The notes: generated by a model from the sequence alone, not told the origin. DNA of 64,000 bases from Pulveribacter suum (GCF_003013695.1 NZ_CP027792.1:1508501-1572500); one strand, 5' to 3'; positions 36,081 through 46,256 are shown, counted from the first letter of the stretch. Program-made: numbers and translations.

Positions 36081-36488
36081 TCAGCGGTGCAGCTCGCCGG
36101 CGCTCTCGGGCTGGAAGGTGATGGAGTCCACGCGCACCGTGACCTGGCCGGTGGGGCTGGGCATCTGGAACTCATCGCCCACGGCGAGGCCCAGCAGGGC
36201 GATGCCCACCGGCGCGAAAACCGAGACCTTGTCGCCCGAGCCGTCCATCTCGCGCGGATAGACCAGGGTCAGCGTGTTGGCCTTGCCGGTCTCCAGGAGG
36301 GTGAACTGCACGGTGGAGTTCATGGTCACCACGTTGGGCGGCATGTCCTTGGGGTCGAGCACGTCGGCGCGGTCCAGCTCGGCCTCCAGCTGGTCGCGGC
36401 CGGGGAAGGGCGCCGCGCTTTTGTCCAGCAGCGCCTCCAGGCGCTCCATGTCCAGGGATGACAGGGTGATGGCGGGCTTGCGCAGCAT
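36081..36488 (-). CDS. rnk: Nucleoside diphosphate kinase regulator (GreA/GreB-like C-terminal fold)
   Basis: Rnk-type protein (135 residues): short N-terminal coiled coil and a FKBP-like C-terminal domain shared with GreA/GreB; in E. coli it binds RNA polymerase. Seen: MLRKPAITLSSLDMERLEAL, ELDRADVLDPKDMPPNVVTM, TLVYPREMDGSGDKVSVFAP and VGIALLGLAVGDEFQMP. The in-frame extension upstream is not similar to the family. The 36489-36796 interval upstream holds its leader and promoter plus the SOS promoter of the divergent gene. Confidence 0.9.
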   Translation of the reverse strand: MLRKPAITLSSLDMERLEALLDKSAAPFPGRDQLEAELDRADVLDPKDMPPNVVTMNSTVQFTLLETGKANTLTLVYPREMDGSGDKVSVFAPVGIALLGLAVGDEFQMPSPTGQVTVRVDSITFQPESAGELHR

Positions 36489-36583
36489 GGTATGTGGCTC
36501 CGTGAAACTGTTCGTTTGCTTGTGTGTGGTGTGGCCGGGGCGAAGCCCCGGGCGGCGGCCGCGGCCACCCGACCCAGACGGAC

Positions 36584-36612
36584 AAAAGCCCGGGCAACGG
36601 GGTTGTCCGGGC
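36584..36612 (-). other. Hairpin with T-run in the rnk upstream region
   Basis: Minus strand: GCCCGGACAAC / GTTGCCCGGGC stem (one mismatch), then TTTTG. It lies about 100 bp upstream of the rnk start and looks like a leader terminator. If the rnk promoter is farther upstream this could be an attenuator; otherwise it stops antisense reading from the divergent gene. Confidence 0.35.
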
Positions 36613-36759
36613 CAGAGCGGTTGGGTGGGCGCCCCAGGGCGCGATGCCGTCCATTGTGCGGGCAGGCCTGCGCTTTGCCAAGCAATCTCGTACGGGCACG
36701 CTGCGAATTGCGCGGCGCTTGCCAAGGGTGGCCAAACGGCGTAAGCGGGCAAGCGGGCA

Positions 36760-36788
36760 TTGCGGCAAAATCTGTATGTCCGTACAGT
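36760..36788 (+). promoter_or_regulatory. LexA-regulated (SOS) promoter of the PA0069-type gene
   Basis: Perfect LexA box CTGT-N8-ACAG (CTGTATGTCCGTACAG, 36772-36787). It overlaps a promoter with -35 TTGCGG (36760-36765), 17-bp spacer and -10 TACAGT (36783-36788). The box covers the spacer and -10, the usual arrangement for LexA repression. Confidence 0.75.
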
Positions 36789-36796
36789 TATTTTCC

Positions 36797-37954
36797 ATGG
36801 CCCACGATCCCTTTCCCGACGAACACGCCGGCGCTGGCGAAGCGCCCGCCGTGCGCATCCCCGTGCAGGCCGTCAAGGGGCGGGGCGTGGCCAGCCGCAT
36901 GGCGCACCGCTTCAGCACGGACCAGCGCGACGCCTTCGACGACGGCTGGGACGCACGGGAGCCGGGCGTGGGCAACGCGCCCCTGCCCGTGCGTACCGAG
37001 GTCATCTGGGAGGACGCGCGCAGCGCCCTGACGCGCAACGACTCGCCCGACATCTTCTTCTCGCACTCGGTCAACCCCTACCGCGGCTGCGAGCACGGCT
37101 GCGTGTACTGCTACGCCCGCGCCACGCACAGCTATCTTGGCATGTCGCCCGGGCTGGACTTCGAGACGCGCATCATCGCCAAGCGCAACGTCGCCGCGCT
37201 GCTGCGCGCGGAACTCTCGCGGCCCGGCCACCAGCCCAGCGTGATCAATATTGGCTCGGCCACCGACTGCTACCAGCCCGTGGAGCGCGAGCTGCGCCTG
37301 ACGCGCGCGCTGGTCGAGGTGCTGGGCGAGGCGCGCCACCCGTTTTCGCTGATCACCAAGTCCAGTGGCGTGGAGCGCGACCTGGACCTGATCGCCCCGC
37401 TGGCGGCCGACCGGCTGGCCGCCGTCTACGTCACCATCACCACGCTGGACGCCAAGCTCGCCCGCATCCTGGAGCCGCGCGCCGCCGCGCCGCACCGGCG
37501 CCTGCGCACCCTGCGCGCGCTGGCCGACGCGGGCGTGCCGGTGGGCGTGAGCGTGGCCCCGCAGATCCCCTTCATCACCGAGGACATGGAGCAGGTGCTG
37601 GCTGCCGCGCGCGAGGCGGGCGCCACGCGCGCCTTCTACACCGTCATCCGCCTGCCCTGGGAGGTGGACCCTTTGATGCGCGAATGGCTGCAGCTGCACT
37701 ACCCCGACCGCGCCGCGCGCGTCATGGCGCGCATCCAGGACCTGCATGGCCTGGACGATGCAGCCCGCGCCCGCGGGCGCGCCTACGACAGCGCCCACGC
37801 CACGCGCATGAGCGGCACGGGCCTGTGGGGCGAGCTGCTGCGCCAGCGCTTTGACAAGGCCTGCGCCCGCCTGGGCTATCACCGCGAGCGCTTCGAGCTG
37901 GACCTGTCGCAATACCGCCCGGCGCTGGCACGGGGGCAGGGCGCGCTGTTTTGA
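36797..37954 (+). CDS. PA0069-family radical SAM protein (SplB-like), SOS-controlled
   Basis: Radical SAM enzyme (385 residues from this start) of the SplB-related PA0069 family; function not established, but DNA-damage related expression is expected. Seen: VNPYRGCEHGCVYCYARATH with the three cluster Cys (C98, C102, C105), SVINIGSATDCYQPVERELR and SLITKSSGVERDLDLIAPLA. Start choice: ATG 36776 lies inside the LexA box and before the predicted transcription start, so the ATG at 36797 (MAHDPFPDEHAG) is preferred. No Shine-Dalgarno precedes it and the predicted +1 nearly coincides with it, so the mRNA may be leaderless. Divergent from rnk, convergent with fghA (15-bp gap). Confidence 0.85.
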   Translation: MAHDPFPDEHAGAGEAPAVRIPVQAVKGRGVASRMAHRFSTDQRDAFDDGWDAREPGVGNAPLPVRTEVIWEDARSALTRNDSPDIFFSHSVNPYRGCEHGCVYCYARATHSYLGMSPGLDFETRIIAKRNVAALLRAELSRPGHQPSVINIGSATDCYQPVERELRLTRALVEVLGEARHPFSLITKSSGVERDLDLIAPLAADRLAAVYVTITTLDAKLARILEPRAAAPHRRLRTLRALADAGVPVGVSVAPQIPFITEDMEQVLAAAREAGATRAFYTVIRLPWEVDPLMREWLQLHYPDRAARVMARIQDLHGLDDAARARGRAYDSAHATRMSGTGLWGELLRQRFDKACARLGYHRERFELDLSQYRPALARGQGALF

Positions 37955-37969
37955 TGCGCGCGCGCGACC

Positions 37970-38830
37970 TCAGCCGGCCAGCTGGCGCGCGTGGTGGCGC
38001 AGGTGGTCGTCCATGAAGGTCTGCACGAAGTAGTAGCCGTGGTCGTAGCCCGCGTGGCGGCGCAGGGTCAGGGTCTGGCCGGCGGCCTGGCAGGCGGCCT
38101 CCAGCAGGTGCGGGTGCAGCTGCTCGGCCAGGAATTTGTCGTCCAGGCCCTGGTCGATGAGGATGCCGGCGGGGTAGGGCGCGGCCTGGTGGCCGCTCAT
38201 CAGCTCGGTGGCGTCGTGCGCGGCCCAGGCGGCGCGGTCGGCGCCCAGGTAGCCGGTGAACGCCTTTTCGCCCCAGGGGCAGCGCGTGGGCGCGCAGATG
38301 GGGGCAAAGGCCGACAGGCTCCTGAAGCGGCCGGGGTGGCGCAGCGCCAGGGTCAGGGCGCCGTGGCCGCCCATGCTGTGGCCCGTCAGGCCCAGGCGCG
38401 TTCCGTCGATGGGCAGCTCGTCGGCCAGGGCCGGCAGCAGCTCGGCCAGCAGCCAGCTTTCCATGCGCCAGTGGGCGGACCAGGGGGCCTGCGTGGCGTC
38501 CAGGTAGAAACCGGCGCCCACGCCGAAGTCCCAGGCCTCGGCCTCGCCTGCGATGCCCGCACCGCGCGGGCTGGTGTCGGGCGCGATGAGGGCCAGGCCC
38601 AGCTCGGCGGCCAGGCGCTGGGCGCCGGCCTTGGTGGGAAAGGTGTCCTCGGTGCAGGTCAGCCCGGCCAGATAGACCAGGGCCGGCACGGGCGCGCCGG
38701 CCAGGGCCTTGGGCGGCAGATAGACGGACACGCGCATGGGCAGGCCGGTCGCGTCCGAGGCGTGGCGGTAGTAGCGCTGCTCGCCGCCGAAGCAGGCGTG
38801 GGTGCTGAGCAGTTCAAGCGTGGCGGTCAT
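37970..38830 (-). CDS. fghA: S-formylglutathione hydrolase
   Basis: Serine hydrolase of the esterase-D type (286 residues) that cleaves S-formylglutathione to formate and glutathione, the second step of formaldehyde detoxification. Seen: LVYLAGLTCTEDTFPTKAGA, APDTSPRGAGIAGE, nucleophile Ser152 in GLTGHSMGGHGALTLAL, and the His region HAGYDHGYYFVQTFMDDHL. The ATG at 38830 has GGAG 6 bases upstream; the ATG at 38842 is an alternative. Downstream of adhC with an expanded dispersed repeat between them. Confidence 0.96.
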   Translation of the reverse strand: MTATLELLSTHACFGGEQRYYRHASDATGLPMRVSVYLPPKALAGAPVPALVYLAGLTCTEDTFPTKAGAQRLAAELGLALIAPDTSPRGAGIAGEAEAWDFGVGAGFYLDATQAPWSAHWRMESWLLAELLPALADELPIDGTRLGLTGHSMGGHGALTLALRHPGRFRSLSAFAPICAPTRCPWGEKAFTGYLGADRAAWAAHDATELMSGHQAAPYPAGILIDQGLDDKFLAEQLHPHLLEAACQAAGQTLTLRRHAGYDHGYYFVQTFMDDHLRHHARQLAG

Positions 38831-38841
38831 GGGGTGCTCCA

Positions 38842-38936
38842 TTTTTGATAGCTGCTTGCGCTTGATCGGTTTGGGTTTCAATATCAAAACACATTGAAAA
38901 CCAGGTACATCAAGCGCGAGCAGCTCATGTTTTGAT
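38842..38936. repeat. Expanded two-tier palindromic repeat between adhC and fghA
   Basis: Outer arms GATAGCTGCTTGCGCTTGAT (38847-38866) and ATCAAGCGCGAGCAGCTCAT (38909-38928) pair at 16 of 17 core positions. Inner arms GGGTTTCAAT (38873-38882) and ATTGAAAACC (38893-38902) pair at 9 of 10. The layout matches the copy at 1057-1156. Confidence 0.75.
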
Positions 38937-38942
38937 AGTGGC

Positions 38943-40178
<1,236 letters not shown>

Positions 40179-40204
40179 TCAGCCCTTGACCAGGGGCGCG
40201 GCGA

Positions 40205-41515
40205 TCAGCGCTGTGCCAGCTCGGGCACGTCGCGGCGCGGCGAGCCCACGAACAGCTGGCGCGGGCGGCCGATCTTGTACTCGGGGTCGCTGATCATCTC
40301 GTTGAGCTGCGCAATCCAGCCCACCGTGCGGGCCAGGGCGAAGATGCCGGTGAACAGGTTGACCGGGATGCCGATGGCGCGCTGCACGATGCCCGAGTAG
40401 AAGTCCACGTTCGGGTAGAGCTTGCGCTGCACGAAGTAGTCGTCTTCCAGGGCGATCTGTTCGAGTTTCTTGGCCAGGGCGAACAGCGGGTCGTTTTCCA
40501 GGCCCAGGGCCTGCAGCACCTCGTTGGTGGTCTCCTGCATCAGCTTGGCGCGCGGGTCATAGTTCTTGTACACGCGGTGGCCAAAGCCCATCAGGCGCAC
40601 GCCGGAGTTCTTATCCTTGACCTGCTCCATGAACTCGCCCACCTTGGCGATGCCGCCGTTGGCCTGCAGGTGCTCCAGCATGTTCAGCGCCGCCTCGTTG
40701 GCACCGCCGTGCGCGGGGCCCCACAGGCAGGCCACGCCGGCGGCAATGGCTGCGAACGGGTTGGTGCCCGAGCTGCCGCACAGGCGCACGGTGGAGGTGG
40801 AGGCGTTTTGCTCGTGGTCGGCGTGCAGGATGAAGATGCGGTCCATCGCGCGCTCGATGACCGGGTTGACCTGGTATTCCTCGCACGGCGTGCCGAACAT
40901 CATGCGCAGGAAGTTGCCCGAGTACGACAGGTCGTTCTTCGGGTACATGTACGGCTCGCCCTTGCCGTACTTGTAGGCCATGGCCACCAGCGTCGGCATC
41001 TTGGAGATGAGGCGGATAGCGGCGATGTGGCGGTGCTCGGGGTTATTGATGTCGGTGCTGTCGTGGTAGAAGGCCGACAGCGCACCCACCAGGCCCGTCA
41101 GCACGGCCATCGGGTGAGCGTCGCGGCGAAAGCCCCGCAGGAAGAACTGCATCTGCTCGTTCACCATGGTGTGCTTGAGCACCAGCTTGTGGAAGTCGTC
41201 GCGCTGGCCGGCGCCCGGCAGTTCGCCGTTGAGCAGCAGGTAGCAGGTGTCCAGGTAGTCGCACTTGGTGGCCAGCTGCTCGATGGGGTAGCCGCGGTAC
41301 AGCAGCTCGCCCTTGTCGCCGTCGATGTAGGTGATGGACGACTGGCACGAGGCCGTGGACAGGAAGCCCGGGTCATAGGTGAACATGCCCGTTTGCGCGT
41401 ACAGCTTGCGGATGTCCACCACGTCCGGGCCGATGGTGCCTTGATAGACGGGAAGCTCCACGCTCGGGCTGCCGTTGCTGAAGGACAGCGTCGCCTTGTT
41501 GTCTGCGAGTTTCAT
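40205..41515 (-). CDS. gltA: Citrate synthase (type II)
   Basis: Condenses oxaloacetate and acetyl-CoA to citrate, first TCA step. The 436-residue product is the hexameric NADH-sensitive gram-negative type. Seen: N-terminal [20 protein letters not shown]; active-site His regions [20 protein letters not shown] and [18 protein letters not shown]; and Asp region [19 protein letters not shown]. It follows sdhE with a 104-bp gap on the same strand and ends at a strong terminator. Confidence 0.98.
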   Translation of the reverse strand: MKLADNKATLSFSNGSPSVELPVYQGTIGPDVVDIRKLYAQTGMFTYDPGFLSTASCQSSITYIDGDKGELLYRGYPIEQLATKCDYLDTCYLLLNGELPGAGQRDDFHKLVLKHTMVNEQMQFFLRGFRRDAHPMAVLTGLVGALSAFYHDSTDINNPEHRHIAAIRLISKMPTLVAMAYKYGKGEPYMYPKNDLSYSGNFLRMMFGTPCEEYQVNPVIERAMDRIFILHADHEQNASTSTVRLCGSSGTNPFAAIAAGVACLWGPAHGGANEAALNMLEHLQANGGIAKVGEFMEQVKDKNSGVRLMGFGHRVYKNYDPRAKLMQETTNEVLQALGLENDPLFALAKKLEQIALEDDYFVQRKLYPNVDFYSGIVQRAIGIPVNLFTGIFALARTVGWIAQLNEMISDPEYKIGRPRQLFVGSPRRDVPELAQR

Positions 41516-41619
41516 TTCCAGTTTCCTTTGGGTGGTTGACCGTGGAGCCGCGCCAGGCGGACGTGCTGCCCGCTGCGGCCTGTGACAGGGTGGTGGGTGG
41601 TGCCGGCGAAGGGATGCGG

Positions 41620-41904
41620 TCAGGCCGAGCGGTGGCGCATCTGCGCGAGCACGGCCTTCACCTCGTCGGTGGCAATGTCGCCGGCCGGCTCGCTGCGGGC
41701 CAGGAGCAGGTCCAGCAGATCGTTGTCGGACAGATCCATCAGCGCGGTGATCGCCCGGGCCTGGCCTACCGTGAGCCGGTCGCCGTGGCGCGCGAAGAAG
41801 CGCTCGATGAACAGGTCGTTCTCGACCAGGCCGCGGCGGCAGCGCCAGCGCAGCACAGCCGCCTCGCGTTCGCCCAGCAGGGCCGCCGACTCGTCTTCTT
41901 GCAT
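41620..41904 (-). CDS. sdhE: FAD assembly factor SdhE
   Basis: Small protein (94 residues) that assists covalent attachment of FAD to SdhA. Seen: the [19 protein letters not shown] motif, containing the conserved RGxxE-type signature (here RRGLVEND), and [20 protein letters not shown]. The ATG ([14 protein letters not shown]) gives the usual length; an in-frame GTG at 41928, overlapping the sdhB stop, is an alternative. Sits between sdhB and gltA in the succinate dehydrogenase operon. Confidence 0.92.
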   Translation of the reverse strand: MQEDESAALLGEREAAVLRWRCRRGLVENDLFIERFFARHGDRLTVGQARAITALMDLSDNDLLDLLLARSEPAGDIATDEVKAVLAQMRHRSA

Positions 41905-41917
41905 GGCAGCGGGCGCG

Positions 41918-42622
41918 TCAGATGGCACGGCGCGCCATCAGTTCCTTGATCTTGCCGATGGCCCGCGTGGGGTTCAGGTGCTTGGGGCACACGTCCACGC
42001 AGTTCATGATGGTGTAGCAGCGGAACAGGCGGTAGGGGTCCTGCAGGTTGTCCAGGCGCTCCTCGGTGGCCAGGTCGCGGCTGTCGGCAATGAAGCGGTA
42101 GGCCTGCAGCAGGCCGGCCGGGCCGACGAACTTGTCCGGGTTCCACCAGAAGCTGGGGCAGCTGGTCGAGCAGCTGGCGCACAGGATGCACTCGTACAGG
42201 CCGTTGAGCTCCTCGCGCTCTTCGGGCGACTGCAGCCGCTCCTTGAAGGGCGAGACCGGCTCGTCGTTTTGCAGGTAGGGCTGGATGGAGTTGTACTGCT
42301 TGAAGAACTGCGTCATGTCCACGATCAGGTCGCGGATCACGGGCAGCCCGGGCAGGGGCTTGAGCACGATCTCGCCCGGCAGCGTCTTCATGTTGGTCAG
42401 GCAGGCCAGGCCGTTCTTGCCATTGATGTTCATGGCATCCGAGCCGCACACGCCCTCGCGGCACGAGCGGCGAAACGACAGCGTCGGGTCCTGCGCCTTG
42501 AGCTTGACCAGGGCGTCCAGCAGCATGCGCTCGTGTCCGTCCAGCTCCACGTGCAGCGTCTGCATGTAGGGCTTGGCGTCCTTGTCCGGGTCGTAGCGGT
42601 AGATCTTGAAAGTGCGTTGCAT
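41918..42622 (-). CDS. sdhB: Succinate dehydrogenase iron-sulfur subunit
   Basis: Carries electrons from SdhA flavin to ubiquinone through three clusters (234 residues). Seen: [2Fe-2S] ligands in SCREGVCGSDAMNINGKNGL with the Asp in place of the third Cys, as in E. coli SdhB; [4Fe-4S] CILCASCSTSCPS; and [3Fe-4S] CYTIMNCVDVCPKHLNPTRA. The internal ATG (MQRTFKIYRYDPDKD) is used; the upstream extension runs into sdhA. Confidence 0.98.
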   Translation of the reverse strand: MQRTFKIYRYDPDKDAKPYMQTLHVELDGHERMLLDALVKLKAQDPTLSFRRSCREGVCGSDAMNINGKNGLACLTNMKTLPGEIVLKPLPGLPVIRDLIVDMTQFFKQYNSIQPYLQNDEPVSPFKERLQSPEEREELNGLYECILCASCSTSCPSFWWNPDKFVGPAGLLQAYRFIADSRDLATEERLDNLQDPYRLFRCYTIMNCVDVCPKHLNPTRAIGKIKELMARRAI

Positions 42623-42657
42623 GGTGTGTTCTCTCGTGGGCTGCGCGGCGGCGGCGC

Positions 42658-44463
42658 TCAGAAGGTGCGGACCTTCGGGGGAATGCTCTCCACCGTCAGT
42701 GGCTGCATGTTGACCGGCTTGTAGGTCAGGCTGTTGGACTGGCTGTGCCACAGCGTGTGCTTGAGCCAGTCGCGGTCATTGCGGCCCAGCGGGAAGTCGG
42801 GGTCGTCGGCCGGGTGCTCGTAGTCGTCCACCGTGTGCGCGCCGCGGCACTCGTGGCGTGCGGCGGCCGACACCATGGTTGCCTGCGCCACCTCGATCAG
42901 GTTGTCCACTTCCAGCGCCTCCATGCGCGCGGTGTTCCAGACCTTGGACTTGTCCTGCAGGCCGATGGCTCCGACACGCTCGCGGATGTCGTTGATCTTG
43001 ACCACGCCTTCGTCCATGCTCTTTTGCGTGCGGAATACGCCCGCGTGCTGCTGCATGGTGCTGCGGATCTCGCCTGCCAGGTCCTGCGCATAGATGCCGT
43101 CCTTGGACTCATCCAGCTGGTTCAGGCGCGCCAGGGTGCGGTCCGAACCGTCAGCCGGCACCGGCTGGTGGTCGCCGTAGCCGGAGACGAACTGCACGAT
43201 GTGCTTGCCGGCGGCCTTGCCGAAGACCAGCAGGTCCAGCAGCGAGTTGGTGCCCAGGCGGTTGGCGCCGTGCACTGACACGGCCGAGCACTCGCCCACC
43301 GCGTACAGGCCGCCGACCACGTTGTTCTTCTCGCCGTCCCAGGTCACGACCTGGCCATGGATGTTGGTCGGGATGCCGCCCATCTGGTAGTGGATGGTGG
43401 GCACCACGGGGATCGGCTCCTTGGTGATGTCCACGTTGGCGAAGTTGTGGCCGATCTCCTCCACCGAGGGCAGGCGCTTCCTGATGGTTTCCGCGCCCAG
43501 GTGGTCGAGCTTCATCAGGATGTAGTCCTTGTTCGGGCCGCAGCCGCGCCCTTCCTTGATCTCCTGGTCCATGGAGCGCGAGACGAAGTCGCGCGGCGCC
43601 AGGTCTTTCAGGGTGGGCGCGTAGCGCTCCATGAAGCGCTCGCCTTCGCTGTTGAGCAAGATGGCGCCCTCGCCGCGGCAGCCCTCGGTCAGCAGCACGC
43701 CCGCGCCGGCCACGCCGGTGGGGTGGAACTGCCAGAACTCCAGGTCCTGCAGCGGAATGCCGGCGCGCGCGGCCATGCCCAGGCCGTCGCCGGTGTTGAT
43801 GAAGGCGTTGGTGGAGGCAGCGAAGATGCGGCCCGCGCCGCCCGTGGCCAGCAGCACGGCCTTGGCGTGCAGCTCGTACAGGTCGCCCGTCTCCAGCTCG
43901 ATGGCCGTCACGCCGACCACGTCGCCGCGCGTGTTGCGGATCAGGTCCAGCGCCATCCACTCCACGAAGAAGTTGGTCTTGGACGCCACGTTCTGCTGGT
44001 ACAGCGTGTGCAGCATGGCGTGGCCGGTGCGGTCGGCCGCGGCGCAGGCGCGCTGCACGGGCTTTTCGCCATAGTTGGCGGTGTGGCCGCCAAAGGGGCG
44101 CTGGTAGATGGTGCCGTCCGGGTTGCGGTCGAACGGCATGCCGAAGTGCTCCAGCTCGATCACCACGTTGGGCGCTTCGCGGCACATGAACTCCACGGCG
44201 TCCTGGTCGCTCAGCCAGTCGCCGCCCTTGATGGTGTCGTAGAAGTGGTAGTGCCAGTTGTCCTCGCTCATGTTGCCCAGCGATGCGGACACGCCGCCCT
44301 GCGCGGCCACGGTGTGCGAGCGGGTGGGGAAGACCTTGGACAGGCAGGCCACGTTCAGGCCGGCGCGCGCCAGCTCCAGCGATGCGCGCATGCCGGAGCC
44401 GCCGGCGCCCACGATGACGACGTCGAACTTGCGCTTGGTGATGTTGGCTTTGGAGTAGCTCAT
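42658..44463 (-). CDS. sdhA: Succinate dehydrogenase flavoprotein subunit
   Basis: Catalytic subunit (601 residues) oxidising succinate to fumarate. Seen: FAD motif VVIVGAGGSGMRASLELARA; flavinylation His50 in TRSHTVAAQGGVSASLGN; QFHPTGVAGAGVLLTEGCRG; catalytic Arg in ERYAPTLKDLAPRDFVSRSM; and GLYAVGECSAVSVHGANRLG. In order sdhC-D-A-B-E-gltA with gaps of 31 and 35 bp to its neighbours. Confidence 0.99.
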   Translation of the reverse strand: MSYSKANITKRKFDVVIVGAGGSGMRASLELARAGLNVACLSKVFPTRSHTVAAQGGVSASLGNMSEDNWHYHFYDTIKGGDWLSDQDAVEFMCREAPNVVIELEHFGMPFDRNPDGTIYQRPFGGHTANYGEKPVQRACAAADRTGHAMLHTLYQQNVASKTNFFVEWMALDLIRNTRGDVVGVTAIELETGDLYELHAKAVLLATGGAGRIFAASTNAFINTGDGLGMAARAGIPLQDLEFWQFHPTGVAGAGVLLTEGCRGEGAILLNSEGERFMERYAPTLKDLAPRDFVSRSMDQEIKEGRGCGPNKDYILMKLDHLGAETIRKRLPSVEEIGHNFANVDITKEPIPVVPTIHYQMGGIPTNIHGQVVTWDGEKNNVVGGLYAVGECSAVSVHGANRLGTNSLLDLLVFGKAAGKHIVQFVSGYGDHQPVPADGSDRTLARLNQLDESKDGIYAQDLAGEIRSTMQQHAGVFRTQKSMDEGVVKINDIRERVGAIGLQDKSKVWNTARMEALEVDNLIEVAQATMVSAAARHECRGAHTVDDYEHPADDPDFPLGRNDRDWLKHTLWHSQSNSLTYKPVNMQPLTVESIPPKVRTF

Positions 44464-44494
44464 TGTTTTCTTTCGATCAAGGGACGACAGCGGC

Positions 44495-44860
44495 TCACAG
44501 GCGCCACAGCACTTGCGCGCCCCAGCCGGCGCAGGCCACCAGCCAGGCAGCGGTCAGCACGTGCAGCGTGACGCGGATGCCGGCGGGCTTGACGTAGTCC
44601 ATCCAGACGTTGCGCACGCCCACCCAGGCGTGCCAGGCGATCGAGACGATGACCGCAAAAGTCATCACCTTCATCCACTGGCGGCTGAAGATGCCGGCCC
44701 ACACGTCATAGCCGATCGGGCCGCGTGCGATGAGCACCTGCACCAGCAGCGCCAGCGTGAACAGGGTGATGATGACGGCGGTCGCGCGCTGCACGATCCA
44801 GTCGCGCACGCCATAGTGGGCGCCGACGACATTGCGCTTGGAGCCATAGGTCACAGCCAT
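44495..44860 (-). CDS. sdhD: Succinate dehydrogenase membrane anchor subunit SdhD
   Basis: Membrane anchor (121 residues) with three hydrophobic segments, forming the quinone/heme b site with SdhC. Seen: GVRDWIVQRATAVIITLFTL in the first helix, AVIVSIAWHAWVGVRNVWMD with the conserved His-Ala-Trp stretch, and a final helix. The ATG at MAVTYGSKRNVVG is chosen; the longer frame upstream overlaps the sdhC end. Confidence 0.95.
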   Translation of the reverse strand: MAVTYGSKRNVVGAHYGVRDWIVQRATAVIITLFTLALLVQVLIARGPIGYDVWAGIFSRQWMKVMTFAVIVSIAWHAWVGVRNVWMDYVKPAGIRVTLHVLTAAWLVACAGWGAQVLWRL

Positions 44861-44913
44861 GGGGTTTCCTCGTTCTTTTGCAAAAAGGGGTTGCGGGCGG
44901 GCCGGTGGCCGCT

Positions 44914-45348
44914 TCAGTACAGGCCGAAGAGCTTGGCGCCCAGCACCAGCGTCAGGGCGATGCTCACGACCAGTGTGAACGCGGCCGACTGGCGGCCGAA
45001 GTCCTTGTTCACCGCGCTGTGGCTCACGTCCATCCACACGTGGCGCAGGCCGGCGATGAGGTGGTGCAGGTAGGCCCAGATGAGCGCCAGCGCCACCAGC
45101 TTGACCAGCCAGCCGGGAACGAAGCCGACGCCCGCGGCGAAGGCCGAGGTGAAGCGGCCGAACGAGATTTCCGAGGACACCGAGGTGTCGAACATCCAGA
45201 TCACGAACGGCAGCAGGATGAACATGATCATGCCGCTGATGCGGTGCAGGATGGACACCAGCGCCGCCAGCGGCATGCGGTAGGTGCGCACGTCGTGGAA
45301 GATGTTGATGTTGCGAAATTCAGGACGCTTCTTGGCAAGCTCTGTCAT
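44914..45348 (-). CDS. sdhC: Succinate dehydrogenase cytochrome b556 subunit SdhC
   Basis: Heme-binding membrane anchor (144 residues). Seen: RPEFRNINIFHDVRTYRMPL, then SILHRISGMIMFILLPFVIW with the family HRxSG signature, and YLHHLIAGLRHVWMDVSH with the heme His. Three hydrophobic segments. First gene of sdhCDAB-sdhE-gltA; 125 bp after gntR on the same strand, so it has its own promoter region or is read from gntR. The AT-rich stretch near 45405-45420 may hold a -10 (TAGAAT on the minus strand), but no -35 is convincing. Confidence 0.95.
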   Translation of the reverse strand: MTELAKKRPEFRNINIFHDVRTYRMPLAALVSILHRISGMIMFILLPFVIWMFDTSVSSEISFGRFTSAFAAGVGFVPGWLVKLVALALIWAYLHHLIAGLRHVWMDVSHSAVNKDFGRQSAAFTLVVSIALTLVLGAKLFGLY

Positions 45349-45473
45349 GGCGGGTGCTTTCGTGGATGTAACTGCTTGGTAATCGGGCGCAGGCGGACAG
45401 CCCAAAATTCTATTGCAATGCCACCGCACCGGGCTGCGGCGACTGCGTACGCAATGTCGCAAATGCGGGTGGC

Positions 45474-46256
45474 TCAGCTCAACTCGTTGTGATAGTGGTG
45501 GGTATCGGTGCGATACAGGCCGCGCCGCAGCTCCATGGGCGCGTCGTTGTAGGTGTAGGCCAGCCGCTCCACGCTCAGCAGAGGGGTGGAGGTGTCCACC
45601 GCCAGCCACTGCGCCTGCGCTGGATCGGGCAGCACGGCGCGCAGCTTTTCTTCGGCGCGCACCATGCGCACGCCGAAGTCCAGCTCGAACATGGCGTAGG
45701 TCGGGCCCTGGTAGCCGGCCATCTGCCCGGCCGTCAGGCCCTTGAAGGCCTGGCCGGGCAGCCAGATGTCTTCCAGGATGGTCGGCACGCCGGCAAACGA
45801 CAGCACGCGCCGCGCCTGCATCACCGCGTCGCCCGTGCGCAGCGCCAGGGCGCGCGCCACATCGGCGCTGGCGCGCACGCGCCGGCACTCCACGACGGTG
45901 CGCTCGGCCGGGGCCTCGCCGCGCACGTCGCCGTTGTCGGGCTGCAGCTTGAGGAAGCGGTATTGCACCTGCTGCTCAGCGTGGGTGGCTACGAAGGTGC
46001 CCTTGCCCTGGCGGCGCATGACCAGGTTCTCGGCGGCCAGCTCGTCGATGGCCTTGCGCACCGTGCCCTGGCTGACGCGAAAGCGCGCCGCCAGTTCGGT
46101 TTCGCTCGGAATGGCTTCGCCGGGCTTCCACTCGCCGTGCTGCAGGCTGTGCAGGATCAGGCCCTTGATCTGCTGGTACAGCGGGCTGAAGGCCGGCGTC
46201 AGGCTGGCGCCCGCGGCAGGGGCGCCATCGGCGGCGGAAGAAGGGGTGGAGGACAT
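45474..46256 (-). CDS. GntR-family (HutC subfamily) transcriptional regulator
   Basis: Repressor-type protein (260 residues) with N-terminal winged helix (YQQIKGLILHSLQHGEWKPG, AIPSETELAARFRVSQGTVR, DELAAENLVMRRQGKGTFVA) and a C-terminal UTRA ligand-binding domain (RRVLSFAGVPTILEDIWLPG, VERLAYTYNDAPMELRRGLY). The ATG at MSSTPSSAADG is chosen because the predicted promoter lies at 46337-46365, beyond which a longer start could not be transcribed. Sits between divergent mdh and sdhC, so control of the TCA genes is likely. Ligand unknown. Confidence 0.93.
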   Translation of the reverse strand: MSSTPSSAADGAPAAGASLTPAFSPLYQQIKGLILHSLQHGEWKPGEAIPSETELAARFRVSQGTVRKAIDELAAENLVMRRQGKGTFVATHAEQQVQYRFLKLQPDNGDVRGEAPAERTVVECRRVRASADVARALALRTGDAVMQARRVLSFAGVPTILEDIWLPGQAFKGLTAGQMAGYQGPTYAMFELDFGVRMVRAEEKLRAVLPDPAQAQWLAVDTSTPLLSVERLAYTYNDAPMELRRGLYRTDTHHYHNELS

